A stretch of 7,403 nucleotides of DNA from Candidatus Bathyarchaeota archaeon (lineage in GTDB: Archaea; Thermoproteota; Bathyarchaeia; Bathyarchaeales; Bathyarchaeaceae): positions 194,869 to 202,271 of the forward strand of contig CP070826.1 of assembly GCA_020344435.1 (NCBI GenBank), read 5' to 3'. The position numbers were made by a program, and so were the translations under genes. Positions within the stretch are counted from its first letter, which is position 1. Every line of letters begins with the position of its first letter. This document shows, in pieces, positions 1 through 6,163 of the stretch. The notes beneath the pieces are model-generated. The model ran no database searches and was not told where the DNA came from. It was given only the letters and a program-made list of their open reading frames with translations.

Positions 1-177
1 CCGCCCGTGGGGATTGAACTGGCCAAGCAGCTGATAAACAGCAGTATCGAGACTGACCTAGCAAGGGGACTTGTAGAAGAGGCTCAAGCCTTCGGAGTCT
101 TGACCTCCACCGAGGACTTCGACGAGGGCGTCGCCGCCTTCATAGAGAAGAGAAAGCCAAAGTACAAAGGAAAGTAG
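1..177 (+). CDS. Enoyl-CoA hydratase/isomerase (crotonase) family protein, C-terminal fragment
   Basis: Frame 1 is open from the first base to a TAG at 175-177, giving 58 residues of a protein whose N-terminus lies outside the window. The visible part is helical and ends EGVAAFIEKRKPKYKGK, the classic crotonase C-terminal signature (E-G-x-x-A-F-x-E-K-R-x-P-x-[FY]-x-G). It is preceded by the usual helix with LAKQLIN and by EEAQAFGVLTSTEDFDEG. Crotonases hydrate or isomerise enoyl-CoA thioesters in the cytoplasm; the catalytic glutamates and oxyanion hole are upstream and not visible. Because a benzoyl-CoA reductase operon follows on the same strand, it may be a cyclic dienoyl-CoA hydratase or another beta-oxidation hydratase. 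That is inference: this tail alone does not separate these activities. The long C-terminus expected of a ring-opening 6-oxocyclohexenoyl-CoA hydrolase is not evident. Family call firm, substrate unknown. Confidence 0.83.
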   Translation, partial: PPVGIELAKQLINSSIETDLARGLVEEAQAFGVLTSTEDFDEGVAAFIEKRKPKYKGK

Positions 178-351
178 CGACAGCTATCGCCCAAAAATGC
201 CCAAGGATGCTGTTGAAGAGATTTTAAAAGAAGTCTAACCCATCGCACAGACTCAACAGTGCCCGATATGAGAAACTGATTTAAAACACTGTCCAGCTTT
301 AAGATTACTCTACATTAAAGTGGAGAGGATCTGCTGACTGGAAGTGCCTGA
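178..351 (+). promoter_or_regulatory. Intergenic region with candidate archaeal promoter upstream of the thiolase
   Basis: This 174-base gap is the largest non-coding stretch in the window and is AT-richer than the flanking genes. It holds two TATA/box-A-like stretches: TTTTAAAA at 222-229 and TTTAAAAC at 280-287, the second preceded by a purine-rich GAGAAAC resembling a BRE. If the second is used, transcription would begin near 305-312, leaving a leader of about 40 bases. Two inverted repeats flank this point: ACAGTG (256-261) with CACTGT (287-292), and CTTTAA (297-302) with TTAAAG (315-320). The second would overlap the predicted start site, where an archaeal repressor could act. No good bacterial -35/-10 pair and no strong terminator for the crotonase gene were seen. 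All of this is motif reading by eye. Confidence 0.4.
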
Positions 352-1524
352 ATGAGGAAAGTTGCGATTGTAGCCGGAGGAGCCACGAAATGTGGCAGGA
401 GAGAGGCTTCCTGGAGGGATCTAGTGCAGGAAGCAGGAAAGAGCATGTTTGATAGCGTTGACAACATCTCTCCTAGAGACATCGAGGCCCTTCTGGTCGG
501 AGCTGCACAGCCCGAGAGGTTCACGTTCCAAGTTCACGTGGCCCCAATGGTGGCTGAGTATCTAGGCATAACACCAACAAAGGTCATTGCGACCACAGAG
601 CTTATGTGCGCCTCAGGACAGGCCGCCATCAGATATGCATGGGCCTGCGTTGCAAGCGGCATGGCCGACATCGCCCTGGCTTTTGGCGTTGAGAAGATGT
701 ACATGAGGGACATGGCAGAGGCCCAGACAAACATGACCTGCGTTCTTGATCGAGAGTGGGACGGAGTCAACGGACTATCAGCCCCGCCATTCTTTGCCAT
801 GACAGCTCAAAGGCACATGTTTGAGTATGGCACAACGAAGGAGCAGATGGCCATGGTCTCTGCCAAGAACCATCACTACTCCACAATGAACCCAATAGCC
901 CAGTTCCAGAAAGAAGTGACGGTTGAAAAAGTATTAAGTTCCCCCATGGTTTCTCCACCACTAAACCTGTTCGACTGCAGCGGAATAACTGACGGCGCTG
1001 CAGGCGTCATACTGGTGCCAGCGGAAGATGCCAGCAAATATACGGACACCCCACTCCACCTCATAGGCAGTGGACAAGCCAACATAGGAAATGTAGTGAA
1101 TAACCTGGCAAGCATAACCGAGTGGGTTCCGCTGAAACTTGCCGTCGAAGAGACCCTGAGAACAGCAAAGATAACCCGGGACGACATCGACATCGCAGAG
1201 CTGCACGACTGCTTCACCATCTCAGAAATCATGGAATACGAAGCGTTCGGATGGTGCGAAAAGGGCGGAGGCGGAGCCTTCATCGAGGAAGGAGAACCCT
1301 ATATCGGAGGGAAGGTAGCCGCGAACCCAAGAGGAGGACTGCTTGGATGCGGACATCCACTAGGCGCAACCGCCATCCTGCAGGCCATAGACGTAATGCA
1401 GCAGTTCAGGGGAGAAGTGCCCAAAGGACGATTAGTCAAAGACGCGGAGATAGCAGTCACGCAAAACCTGAGCGGAGCAGCAAACGTTCACAGCATAATG
1501 GCCTATTCGAGGAGTCCAAAATGA
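352..1524 (+). CDS. Thiolase family protein (SCP-x/archaeal type acyl-CoA acetyltransferase)
   Basis: This 390-residue protein matches thiolase length. The N-terminus MRKVAIVAGGATKCG is the usual opening strand. The nucleophilic cysteine is Cys86 in ELMCASGQAAI; glycine-rich ITDGAAGVIL lies at 212-221; HDCF, with His285, is at 285-288; and GHPLGAT, with His335, is at 334-340. HDCF in place of NEAF, and the absence of a C-terminal CxG (QNLSGAA instead), put it in the SCP-2/SCP-x and archaeal subgroup, where the HDCF cysteine is thought to be the acid/base. Such enzymes cleave or form 3-oxoacyl-CoA. An in-frame TGA lies immediately upstream of the ATG, so no longer start exists; a weak GGAAG (340-344) is 7 bases away. 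It overlaps the DUF35 gene by ATGA, indicating translational coupling and a probable complex. Next to a benzoyl-CoA reductase it may release benzoyl-CoA from an aromatic 3-oxoacyl-CoA or act on ring-opened products; its substrate is not determinable here. Confidence 0.93.
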   Translation: MRKVAIVAGGATKCGRREASWRDLVQEAGKSMFDSVDNISPRDIEALLVGAAQPERFTFQVHVAPMVAEYLGITPTKVIATTELMCASGQAAIRYAWACVASGMADIALAFGVEKMYMRDMAEAQTNMTCVLDREWDGVNGLSAPPFFAMTAQRHMFEYGTTKEQMAMVSAKNHHYSTMNPIAQFQKEVTVEKVLSSPMVSPPLNLFDCSGITDGAAGVILVPAEDASKYTDTPLHLIGSGQANIGNVVNNLASITEWVPLKLAVEETLRTAKITRDDIDIAELHDCFTISEIMEYEAFGWCEKGGGGAFIEEGEPYIGGKVAANPRGGLLGCGHPLGATAILQAIDVMQQFRGEVPKGRLVKDAEIAVTQNLSGAANVHSIMAYSRSPK

Positions 1525-1985
1525 AGAAAGTGAAATCCGAGCGAGTGAAGCGAACAGAAGAGATCAAACTCCCACAGATGCTTGACTTCTATCCCTTAGA
1601 AGACGAGAAGAACACAAGGATCAGCCTTTTCTTCGAGAATCTCAAGGAACACCGGCTGACCACAACGAAGTGCAACTCCTGCGGAAAACTCCTGTGGCCA
1701 CCGAGAATAATCTGTCCAGATTGCATGTCCGACGAGCTTGAGTGGATTGACCTAGGCTCTGAAGGCGAACTCTACGCCTTCACAGAGATGCGGCTTGGTG
1801 CACCCTTAGGCTTCGCTGAAGACGTTCCCTTCTGCATTGGCATAGTCAAGATTAGCGGGCTATCCATCTCTGCCAGAATAGATAATGCAAAATATGAAGA
1901 ACTCAAGATCGGGGCCAAGGTTCAACTGAAAATAGTCGAATTGGAAGACGGCAGGGTATTCTACAGATTCGTCCCAAGCAAATAA
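1521..1985 (+). CDS. DUF35 zinc-ribbon/OB-fold protein, thiolase partner
   Basis: The protein has 154 residues. After a charged N-terminus, residues 51-68 hold a rubredoxin-like zinc ribbon with cysteines 51, 54, 65 and 68 (CNSC ... CPDC). The segment from about 75 to 150 is the OB-fold (GELYAFTEM, then FCIGIVKISG, IGAKVQLKI and GRVFYRFVPSK at the end). This is the standard DUF35 (ChsH2/BbsA-like) architecture. The frame stays open upstream to 1122, but those 133 codons lie inside the thiolase gene and are arginine-rich shadow translation. The ATG at 1521 overlaps the thiolase stop as ATGA and begins a sensible N-terminus. DUF35 proteins bind thiolases or hydratases and shape or channel the acyl-CoA: archaeal acetoacetyl-CoA thiolase/HMG-CoA synthase, BbsA with the thiolase BbsB in anaerobic toluene degradation, and steroid side-chain enzymes. 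Gene order and overlap suggest a stable complex with the preceding thiolase. Confidence 0.92.
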   Translation: MKKVKSERVKRTEEIKLPQMLDFYPLEDEKNTRISLFFENLKEHRLTTTKCNSCGKLLWPPRIICPDCMSDELEWIDLGSEGELYAFTEMRLGAPLGFAEDVPFCIGIVKISGLSISARIDNAKYEELKIGAKVQLKIVELEDGRVFYRFVPSK

Positions 1986-2003
1986 TCATGCATTAAAAAA
2001 ATG

Positions 2004-2010
2004 AAGGAGA
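2004..2010 (+). promoter_or_regulatory. Shine-Dalgarno site of bzdN
   Basis: AAGGAGA ends 6 bases before the ATG at 2017. It is the clearest ribosome-binding site in the window and fixes that start. The A-rich run just upstream (1992-2001) could be an internal promoter element, but nothing else supports one. Confidence 0.7.
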
Positions 2011-2016
2011 GTTAGA

Positions 2017-3156
2017 ATGGAGCAGCGTCTCTTCGAGAAATTCCACGAGTGGTATGAGAATCGGCACGAATACGCCAAAGGATGGAAGGAGAGGACTGGA
2101 GGAAAGGCTCTAGGATACTTCTGCACCTACGCACCCGAGGAGATAATCTACGCAGCAGGAGTCCTGCCGGTGCGGATTCTGGGCAGCCACGAGGCCCAGA
2201 GCTTCACAGAACCACACATCTTCGCCATGTTCTGTCCCCTCTGTCGAGACTGCCTGGCACAAGGGCTGCAGGGCAGATACGACTATCTCAACGGAATAAT
2301 GATAGCACAATGCTGTCTGCACATGCGCCAAGCCTTCACAAGCTGGCAGAAACACATACCGCAGGAATACAGTTACTACCTCTACATGCCACATGGCATC
2401 CAAACGCCCAGAGCATATCCATACCTGCGAGGAGAACTGGAAGATTTCAAGAAATCCCTTGAAGAGTGGACGGGAAGGGAGATCACCAACAAAGACCTGG
2501 ACCACGCGATTGAAGTGTACAACGAGAACCGCCGCCTCATGAAGCAGGTCTACAGCTTCAGAAGAGAGAAGACCCCAAGACTCACGGGGCTGGAAGCGAT
2601 GGAGATGGTCGTCTCCAGCCAGATGGTCGACAAGGAAGAACACAATCAAGCCCTGAAGAAACTCCTGAAGGAACTGCCCAATCGCAAGCTCAACCGCAGC
2701 ACAGGCACAAGATTGATGGTTCTCGGCAGCGAAGATGACGACGTGGAATTCCTAAGCATGGTGGAGTCTCTAGACGCAACCTTCGTCATTGAAGACCACT
2801 GCACAGGAAGCAGATACTTCTGGAACGAAGTCATTCCACAAGAGGACAGGCTAGCAGCAATAGCCGCCCGATACATAGACCGACCAGCCTGCCCAAGCAA
2901 AGACTGGCCCAAACGAACCAGACTCCCACACATCCTAAAGCTGGCCAAGGACTACGATGTCGAGGGCGCAATCCTCATCCAGCAGAAATTCTGCGACCCC
3001 CACGAACTGGACATCCCAGCAATCAGATCCCACTTGGAAACGAATGGCATCCCCACATACTTCCTCGAGTTCGACGTGACAGTCCCCGTAGGACAGTTCA
3101 AAACCCGCGTGGAAGCATTCCTAGAGACATTTCAGCTTCCAACAGACCTATTTTAG
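2017..3156 (+). CDS. bzdN: Class I benzoyl-CoA reductase, BzdN/BcrC/BadD-like subunit
   Basis: This 379-residue member of the HgdB / 2-hydroxyglutaryl-CoA dehydratase D-component superfamily is of the size and type of the BcrC/BadD/BzdN subunit. Typical segments are ALGYFCTYAPEEIIYAAG (31-48), the cysteine cluster FCPLCRDC (Cys73, 76, 79), a Cys99-Cys100 pair followed by LHMRQAF, HCTGSRYFWNEV (261-272), RPACPSKDW (289-297) and QKFCDPHE with Cys326. With the next gene product it forms the iron-sulfur dimer that binds benzoyl-CoA and reduces the ring by single-electron steps. No signal peptide or membrane segment is visible, so it is cytoplasmic. A strong Shine-Dalgarno sits 6 bases before the ATG; the stop is 13 bases before the chosen bzdO start. 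The superfamily also includes 2-hydroxyacyl-CoA dehydratases, but the four-gene context with two distinct ATPases argues for benzoyl-CoA reductase. A methyl- or other substituted benzoyl-CoA substrate is possible. Symbol assigned by homology recalled from the bzd family, not by a search. Confidence 0.9.
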   Translation: MEQRLFEKFHEWYENRHEYAKGWKERTGGKALGYFCTYAPEEIIYAAGVLPVRILGSHEAQSFTEPHIFAMFCPLCRDCLAQGLQGRYDYLNGIMIAQCCLHMRQAFTSWQKHIPQEYSYYLYMPHGIQTPRAYPYLRGELEDFKKSLEEWTGREITNKDLDHAIEVYNENRRLMKQVYSFRREKTPRLTGLEAMEMVVSSQMVDKEEHNQALKKLLKELPNRKLNRSTGTRLMVLGSEDDDVEFLSMVESLDATFVIEDHCTGSRYFWNEVIPQEDRLAAIAARYIDRPACPSKDWPKRTRLPHILKLAKDYDVEGAILIQQKFCDPHELDIPAIRSHLETNGIPTYFLEFDVTVPVGQFKTRVEAFLETFQLPTDLF

Positions 3157-3160
3157 GAGA
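3156..3160 (+). promoter_or_regulatory. Shine-Dalgarno site deciding the bzdO start
   Basis: GGAGA overlaps the last base of the bzdN stop codon. It abuts the ATG at 3161 with no spacing, but lies 9 bases before the in-frame ATG at 3170, so the latter is the more credible start. The overlap with the stop codon suggests coupled translation of bzdN and bzdO. Confidence 0.55.
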
Positions 3161-3169
3161 ATGAGAAGA

Positions 3170-4468
3170 ATGGCTGAGAATAAGTATGAGACGAAACCGT
3201 TAGATTGTTGGAACGAAGCTAAGCAACTCAGAAAAGACTACTACGAGAATTTTGCGAGAGCCCGCAAGAATGGCGGAATCCGATGGGCAGGAGGAGCCTG
3301 GTCCTTCAGCGCGGTCCCAGCAGGACTCGGCGACGACGTGTACAGCCTCACAGGCGAGCCCTACGGGGCAACCGTGGCCTTCAACAAGGAATTTGCAGAG
3401 GAGTGCCACGAAGCCGCCGAAGCCAAAGGATACGCCCGCGACCTCTGCGCCTACATGCGAAATTACTGGGGCTCCATACTCCTCGACAAGTTCGCGTGGG
3501 GCGGAGAATGGCCCAAACCCGACTTCTTATGGACAACCCACATCTGCTGTAGCCATGCGAAATGGTACCAGGTAGCAAGCGAACTTGAAGGGAACGTCCC
3601 ATTCTTCTGCGTCGACGTCAGCGTGGGCCCCTACAATGAACGGAGCGAGAGAAAACTGAACTACATGGTCTCTCAGATGATGGATGGCATCGAATGGATG
3701 GAGAAGGTTACCGGAAGAGAGTATGATGACGAGAAGCTGATCCAGGCAGTCTACAATGAGTGCCGCGCCACTTCCTTATGGGCTGAAATATGCACGCTCA
3801 ACAAGACCATCCCAACCCCATTGGATGAGAAGACAATGTACTCGCTCTATGTACTCGGCACCCTCATGAAGCACAGAAAGGAATGTGCCGACTTCTACGA
3901 GAAACTCAGAGACGAAGTCAAGGATCGAGTTGCCAACAAGATTGCGGCCGTGGGCAATGAAAGGTTCCGCGTCATGACGGATACTCAACCCCCATGGGCC
4001 TTCCTCGAGTTGTGGAGATACCTCCAGAAATACGGAGTTGTCTCAATAGGATCCCTCTACACCTTCGGTCTCATAGGAATCTTCGAAGTGAAGGAGGATG
4101 GAACCTGGGGACCCAGAACCACCCCTCAAGAGCAAGGCATCGAGATAGAGACCAGAGAAGAAGCGCTGAAGACCTTGGCGGAGTGGACCCTCAGCAGGCC
4201 AGAATGGCAACACTTCTACTCGCCAGAGCTTAAGAGCGAGATGATGAAGAGGATAGTCAAAGAATGGCAGGTCGACGGCGTCATGCTACACTATAACCGG
4301 GGCTGTGAAGGCTTGACCATAGGCATAGCGGAGAACAAGCTTGCCCTGAAGGAAGCAGGTATACCAGTCATGCATTTCGAAGGAAATATGGGAGATGAGA
4401 GGGAATTCGATTTGGAACGAACGAAAGCTGAGGTAGACGCATTCCTCGAGATTCTCGGAGCAAGATAG
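3170..4468 (+). CDS. bzdO: Class I benzoyl-CoA reductase, BzdO/BcrB/BadE-like subunit
   Basis: A 432-residue protein from the ATG at 3170; an ATG at 3161 would add three residues (MRR) but touches the ribosome-binding site. It belongs to the same 2-hydroxyglutaryl-CoA dehydratase D-component superfamily as the preceding subunit and has the larger size expected of BcrB/BadE/BzdO. Recognisable segments are DLCAYMRNYWG (91-101), HICCSHAKWYQ with Cys126-Cys127, SVGPYNERSERK (151-162), LEYLQ-type helices around 280-287 and the C-terminal VDGVMLHYNRGCEG with Cys379 (368-381). Together with BzdN it carries the iron-sulfur clusters and the aromatic acyl-CoA site for dearomatisation. It is cytoplasmic, with no signal peptide or transmembrane run. 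Six bases separate its stop from the next ATG, as expected for a stoichiometric complex. No truncation or frameshift is seen. Alternatives are as for bzdN: a related acyl-CoA dehydratase or reductase with an unusual substrate. Confidence 0.9.
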   Translation: MAENKYETKPLDCWNEAKQLRKDYYENFARARKNGGIRWAGGAWSFSAVPAGLGDDVYSLTGEPYGATVAFNKEFAEECHEAAEAKGYARDLCAYMRNYWGSILLDKFAWGGEWPKPDFLWTTHICCSHAKWYQVASELEGNVPFFCVDVSVGPYNERSERKLNYMVSQMMDGIEWMEKVTGREYDDEKLIQAVYNECRATSLWAEICTLNKTIPTPLDEKTMYSLYVLGTLMKHRKECADFYEKLRDEVKDRVANKIAAVGNERFRVMTDTQPPWAFLELWRYLQKYGVVSIGSLYTFGLIGIFEVKEDGTWGPRTTPQEQGIEIETREEALKTLAEWTLSRPEWQHFYSPELKSEMMKRIVKEWQVDGVMLHYNRGCEGLTIGIAENKLALKEAGIPVMHFEGNMGDEREFDLERTKAEVDAFLEILGAR

Positions 4469-4474
4469 GAGAGG

Positions 4475-5245
4475 ATGAACGTGACCACTGCTGGAATAGA
4501 CATGGGCGCAAGAAACATCAAAGTAGTAATCCTGAAGGACAACAAGATTCTCTCGAAAGGCATAGCCTTGAGCGGATTCGACCAGAAGGCCTCCGCCGAA
4601 AAAGCGTTCAATGAAACGCTGACGAAAGCTGGCTTATCCCATGACGACATAAAACGCATAGTAGCAACCGGAGCCGGCAAGGATGTGGCTCCCTACGCCA
4701 ACAGTGAGATCAGCATGATGGGAGCCGACGCCCTAGGAGGAGCATACCTCTTCCCTTCCGCCAGAACAGTCATAGACGTTGGCGCTGAAGAGGGAAGAGC
4801 AGTCAAATGCGATGATAAAGGTAAGATGATAGACTTCGTCATAAACGAGAGATGCGCAGCTGGCGCAGGCACCTTCGTCGAGGCAATGTCAAGAGCATTA
4901 GAAGTGAAACTGGAGGAGATGGGTCCACTATCGCTGAAGGCGGAGAAGGCCGTTCCAATGAATGCACAATGCACCATATTCGCCGAGTCCGAGGTGGTCT
5001 CGCTGATCCACGCCAAAACGCCCAAGGCAGACATCTCCAAGGCCATACATGACGCCATAGCCGACAGAATAGCCTCTATGACACGCAGACTAGGAATACA
5101 GAGAGATGTAATTCTGGTCGGAGGCGTAGCGAAGAACGTTGGCTTCATCGAATCTCTGAAAGGAGCCCTGGGAGTTGACCTCTTAGTGCCTGATGACCCA
5201 GAGTTCGTCGGTGCTATCGGAGCAGCGCTTGCACCAGCCAAATGA
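4475..5245 (+). CDS. bzdP: Class I benzoyl-CoA reductase ATPase subunit, BzdP/BcrA-like (BadF/BadG/HgdC family)
   Basis: A 256-residue ASKHA-fold ATPase. Phosphate-1 loop GIDMGARNIKVV is at 7-18, VATGAGK at 63-69, phosphate-2 loop DVGAEEG at 101-107, NERCAAGAG at 124-132, QCTIFAESE at 165-173 and the adenosine motif LVGGVAKNVG at 214-223. Cys127 and Cys166 sit exactly where the related activator HgdC of Acidaminococcus ligates its interface 4Fe-4S cluster (numbering from memory). It would pair with the next gene product to share one cluster and couple ATP hydrolysis to electron injection into BzdN/BzdO. The second phosphate loop reads GAEEG rather than the family's common GGQD, a feature I associate with the BcrA/BadF side of the pair. 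The protein is much shorter than the Thauera BcrA as I recall it, favouring the bzd type. Start: GGAGAGG abuts the ATG at 4475, so a GTG two codons later (4481, spacing 6) is a realistic alternative. Confidence 0.88.
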   Translation: MNVTTAGIDMGARNIKVVILKDNKILSKGIALSGFDQKASAEKAFNETLTKAGLSHDDIKRIVATGAGKDVAPYANSEISMMGADALGGAYLFPSARTVIDVGAEEGRAVKCDDKGKMIDFVINERCAAGAGTFVEAMSRALEVKLEEMGPLSLKAEKAVPMNAQCTIFAESEVVSLIHAKTPKADISKAIHDAIADRIASMTRRLGIQRDVILVGGVAKNVGFIESLKGALGVDLLVPDDPEFVGAIGAALAPAK

Positions 5246-5261
5246 ATGGAGAAGAACTGAG

Positions 5262-6140
5262 ATGAGCAAGGAATTTTGGAGATGGCCTGAGTACAGGCGC
5301 ACGGTACCTGGCAAGGACTGGAAGAACGCGGAAGTGGTTACCGCCGGAGTCGATATTGGCTCAGTGAGCTCCAAAGCAGTCATCATGACTGATGGTGAAC
5401 TCTACGCTTACAGTATCATGAGAACAGGCTCAAGCAGTCCAGACAGCGCCCAAAAGGCGATGGACAGGGCACTGGAGGAGACGGGTATGAAACTTGATGA
5501 TATCAAGTACACTGTGGGAACCGGCTATGGAAGAGTAAACGTTCCCTTTGCCAACAGGGCAATCACCGAAATCGCCTGCCACGCCAGGGGGGCAAACTAC
5601 ATTTGGGGACCCAAGGTGAGGACAGTATTGGACATGGGTGGTCAGGATTGCAAGGCAATTCACTGCGACGAGCGAGGCAAAGTCACTGCGTTCCTCATGA
5701 ATGACAAGTGCGCTGCAGGGACGGGCAGAGGCATGGAGGTCTTCGCTGACCTGCTCTCAGTGCCCATCGAGGAGGTTGGCCCCATGTCGCTCAGCGTTGA
5801 TAAGGAGCCGGAACCCGTGAGCAGCACATGCGTGGTCTTTGCAAAGTCAGAAGCGGTAGGGCTCTTGCGGAAAGGATGGCCCAAGAACATGGTATTAGCC
5901 GCTTACTGCTCTGCCATGGCCAATAGGGTATCTGAGCTGCTTGAGAAGATAAAGGTGGAGAAAGAGTTTGTCATCACAGGCGGAATCGCCAAGAATATTG
6001 GGGTCGTGAAGAGACTGGAGAACATTATAGGCTTCAAGGCCTTGCCAATTCAGGAGAAGTTTGACCCTATGACTGCAGGAAGCATAGGCGCCGCCCTATT
6101 CGCAAAAGCTCTCTATGAAAGATCGGCAAAATCCACGTAG
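5262..6140 (+). CDS. bzdQ: Class I benzoyl-CoA reductase ATPase subunit, BzdQ/BcrD/BadG-like
   Basis: A 292-residue second ASKHA ATPase. A short N-terminal extension with WRWPEYRR (6-13) precedes the phosphate-1 loop GVDIGSVSSKAV (29-40). Then come VGTGYGR (85-91), the canonical phosphate-2 loop DMGGQD (124-129), NDKCAAGTGR (147-156), the segment around Cys190 (STCVVFAKSE) and TGGIAKNIG (239-247), ending with GSIGAALFA. Cys150 and Cys190 are the predicted ligands contributed to the 4Fe-4S cluster shared with BzdP. The frame is open up to an ATG at 5193, but that would bury 53 bases in bzdP and add residues with no family character; the ATG at 5262 has GGAG (5248-5251) 10 bases upstream and begins MSKEFWRWPE, which fits BzdQ. 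It follows the bzdP stop by 16 bases. Role: electron activation by ATP hydrolysis for benzoyl-CoA reduction. Retention of GGQD here against GAEEG in the partner makes the ATPase dimer clearly asymmetric. Confidence 0.9.
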   Translation: MSKEFWRWPEYRRTVPGKDWKNAEVVTAGVDIGSVSSKAVIMTDGELYAYSIMRTGSSSPDSAQKAMDRALEETGMKLDDIKYTVGTGYGRVNVPFANRAITEIACHARGANYIWGPKVRTVLDMGGQDCKAIHCDERGKVTAFLMNDKCAAGTGRGMEVFADLLSVPIEEVGPMSLSVDKEPEPVSSTCVVFAKSEAVGLLRKGWPKNMVLAAYCSAMANRVSELLEKIKVEKEFVITGGIAKNIGVVKRLENIIGFKALPIQEKFDPMTAGSIGAALFAKALYERSAKST

Positions 6141-6163
6141 AAACAGAAGCGGGGTCAGCACAT

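Noticed and set aside
197..238. Tiny reading frame MPKDAVEEILKEV in the gap before the thiolase
   Set aside because: It looks protein-like and its frame is open back beyond the crotonase stop, but 13 residues with no convincing ribosome-binding site cannot be told from chance or from decayed sequence.
1122..1520. 133-codon in-frame upstream extension of the DUF35 reading frame
   Set aside because: It lies wholly inside the thiolase gene in another frame and translates to arginine-rich, domain-less sequence; the ATG at 1521 overlapping the thiolase stop is the natural start.
2110..2649. Long minus-strand open frame (179 codons) opposite bzdN
   Set aside because: It is the antisense shadow of a well-supported gene, has no recognisable domain, and many minus-strand frames of this kind arise from the codon bias here.
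2017..4468. 2-hydroxyacyl-CoA dehydratase (HgdAB-like) as an alternative for the two large subunits
   Set aside because: Those systems normally use a single homodimeric activator. Here there are two distinct ATPases plus a dedicated ferredoxin, and segments typical of BcrC/BcrB are present.
4693..5241. Minus-strand open frame (182 codons) opposite bzdP
   Set aside because: Low-complexity Ala/Ser/Pro-rich shadow of the ATPase gene; the + strand carries all ASKHA motifs.
5193..5261. Longer start for bzdQ at 5193
   Set aside because: It would overlap bzdP by 53 bases and add 23 residues without family character; the ATG at 5262 has a Shine-Dalgarno and a family-like N-terminus.
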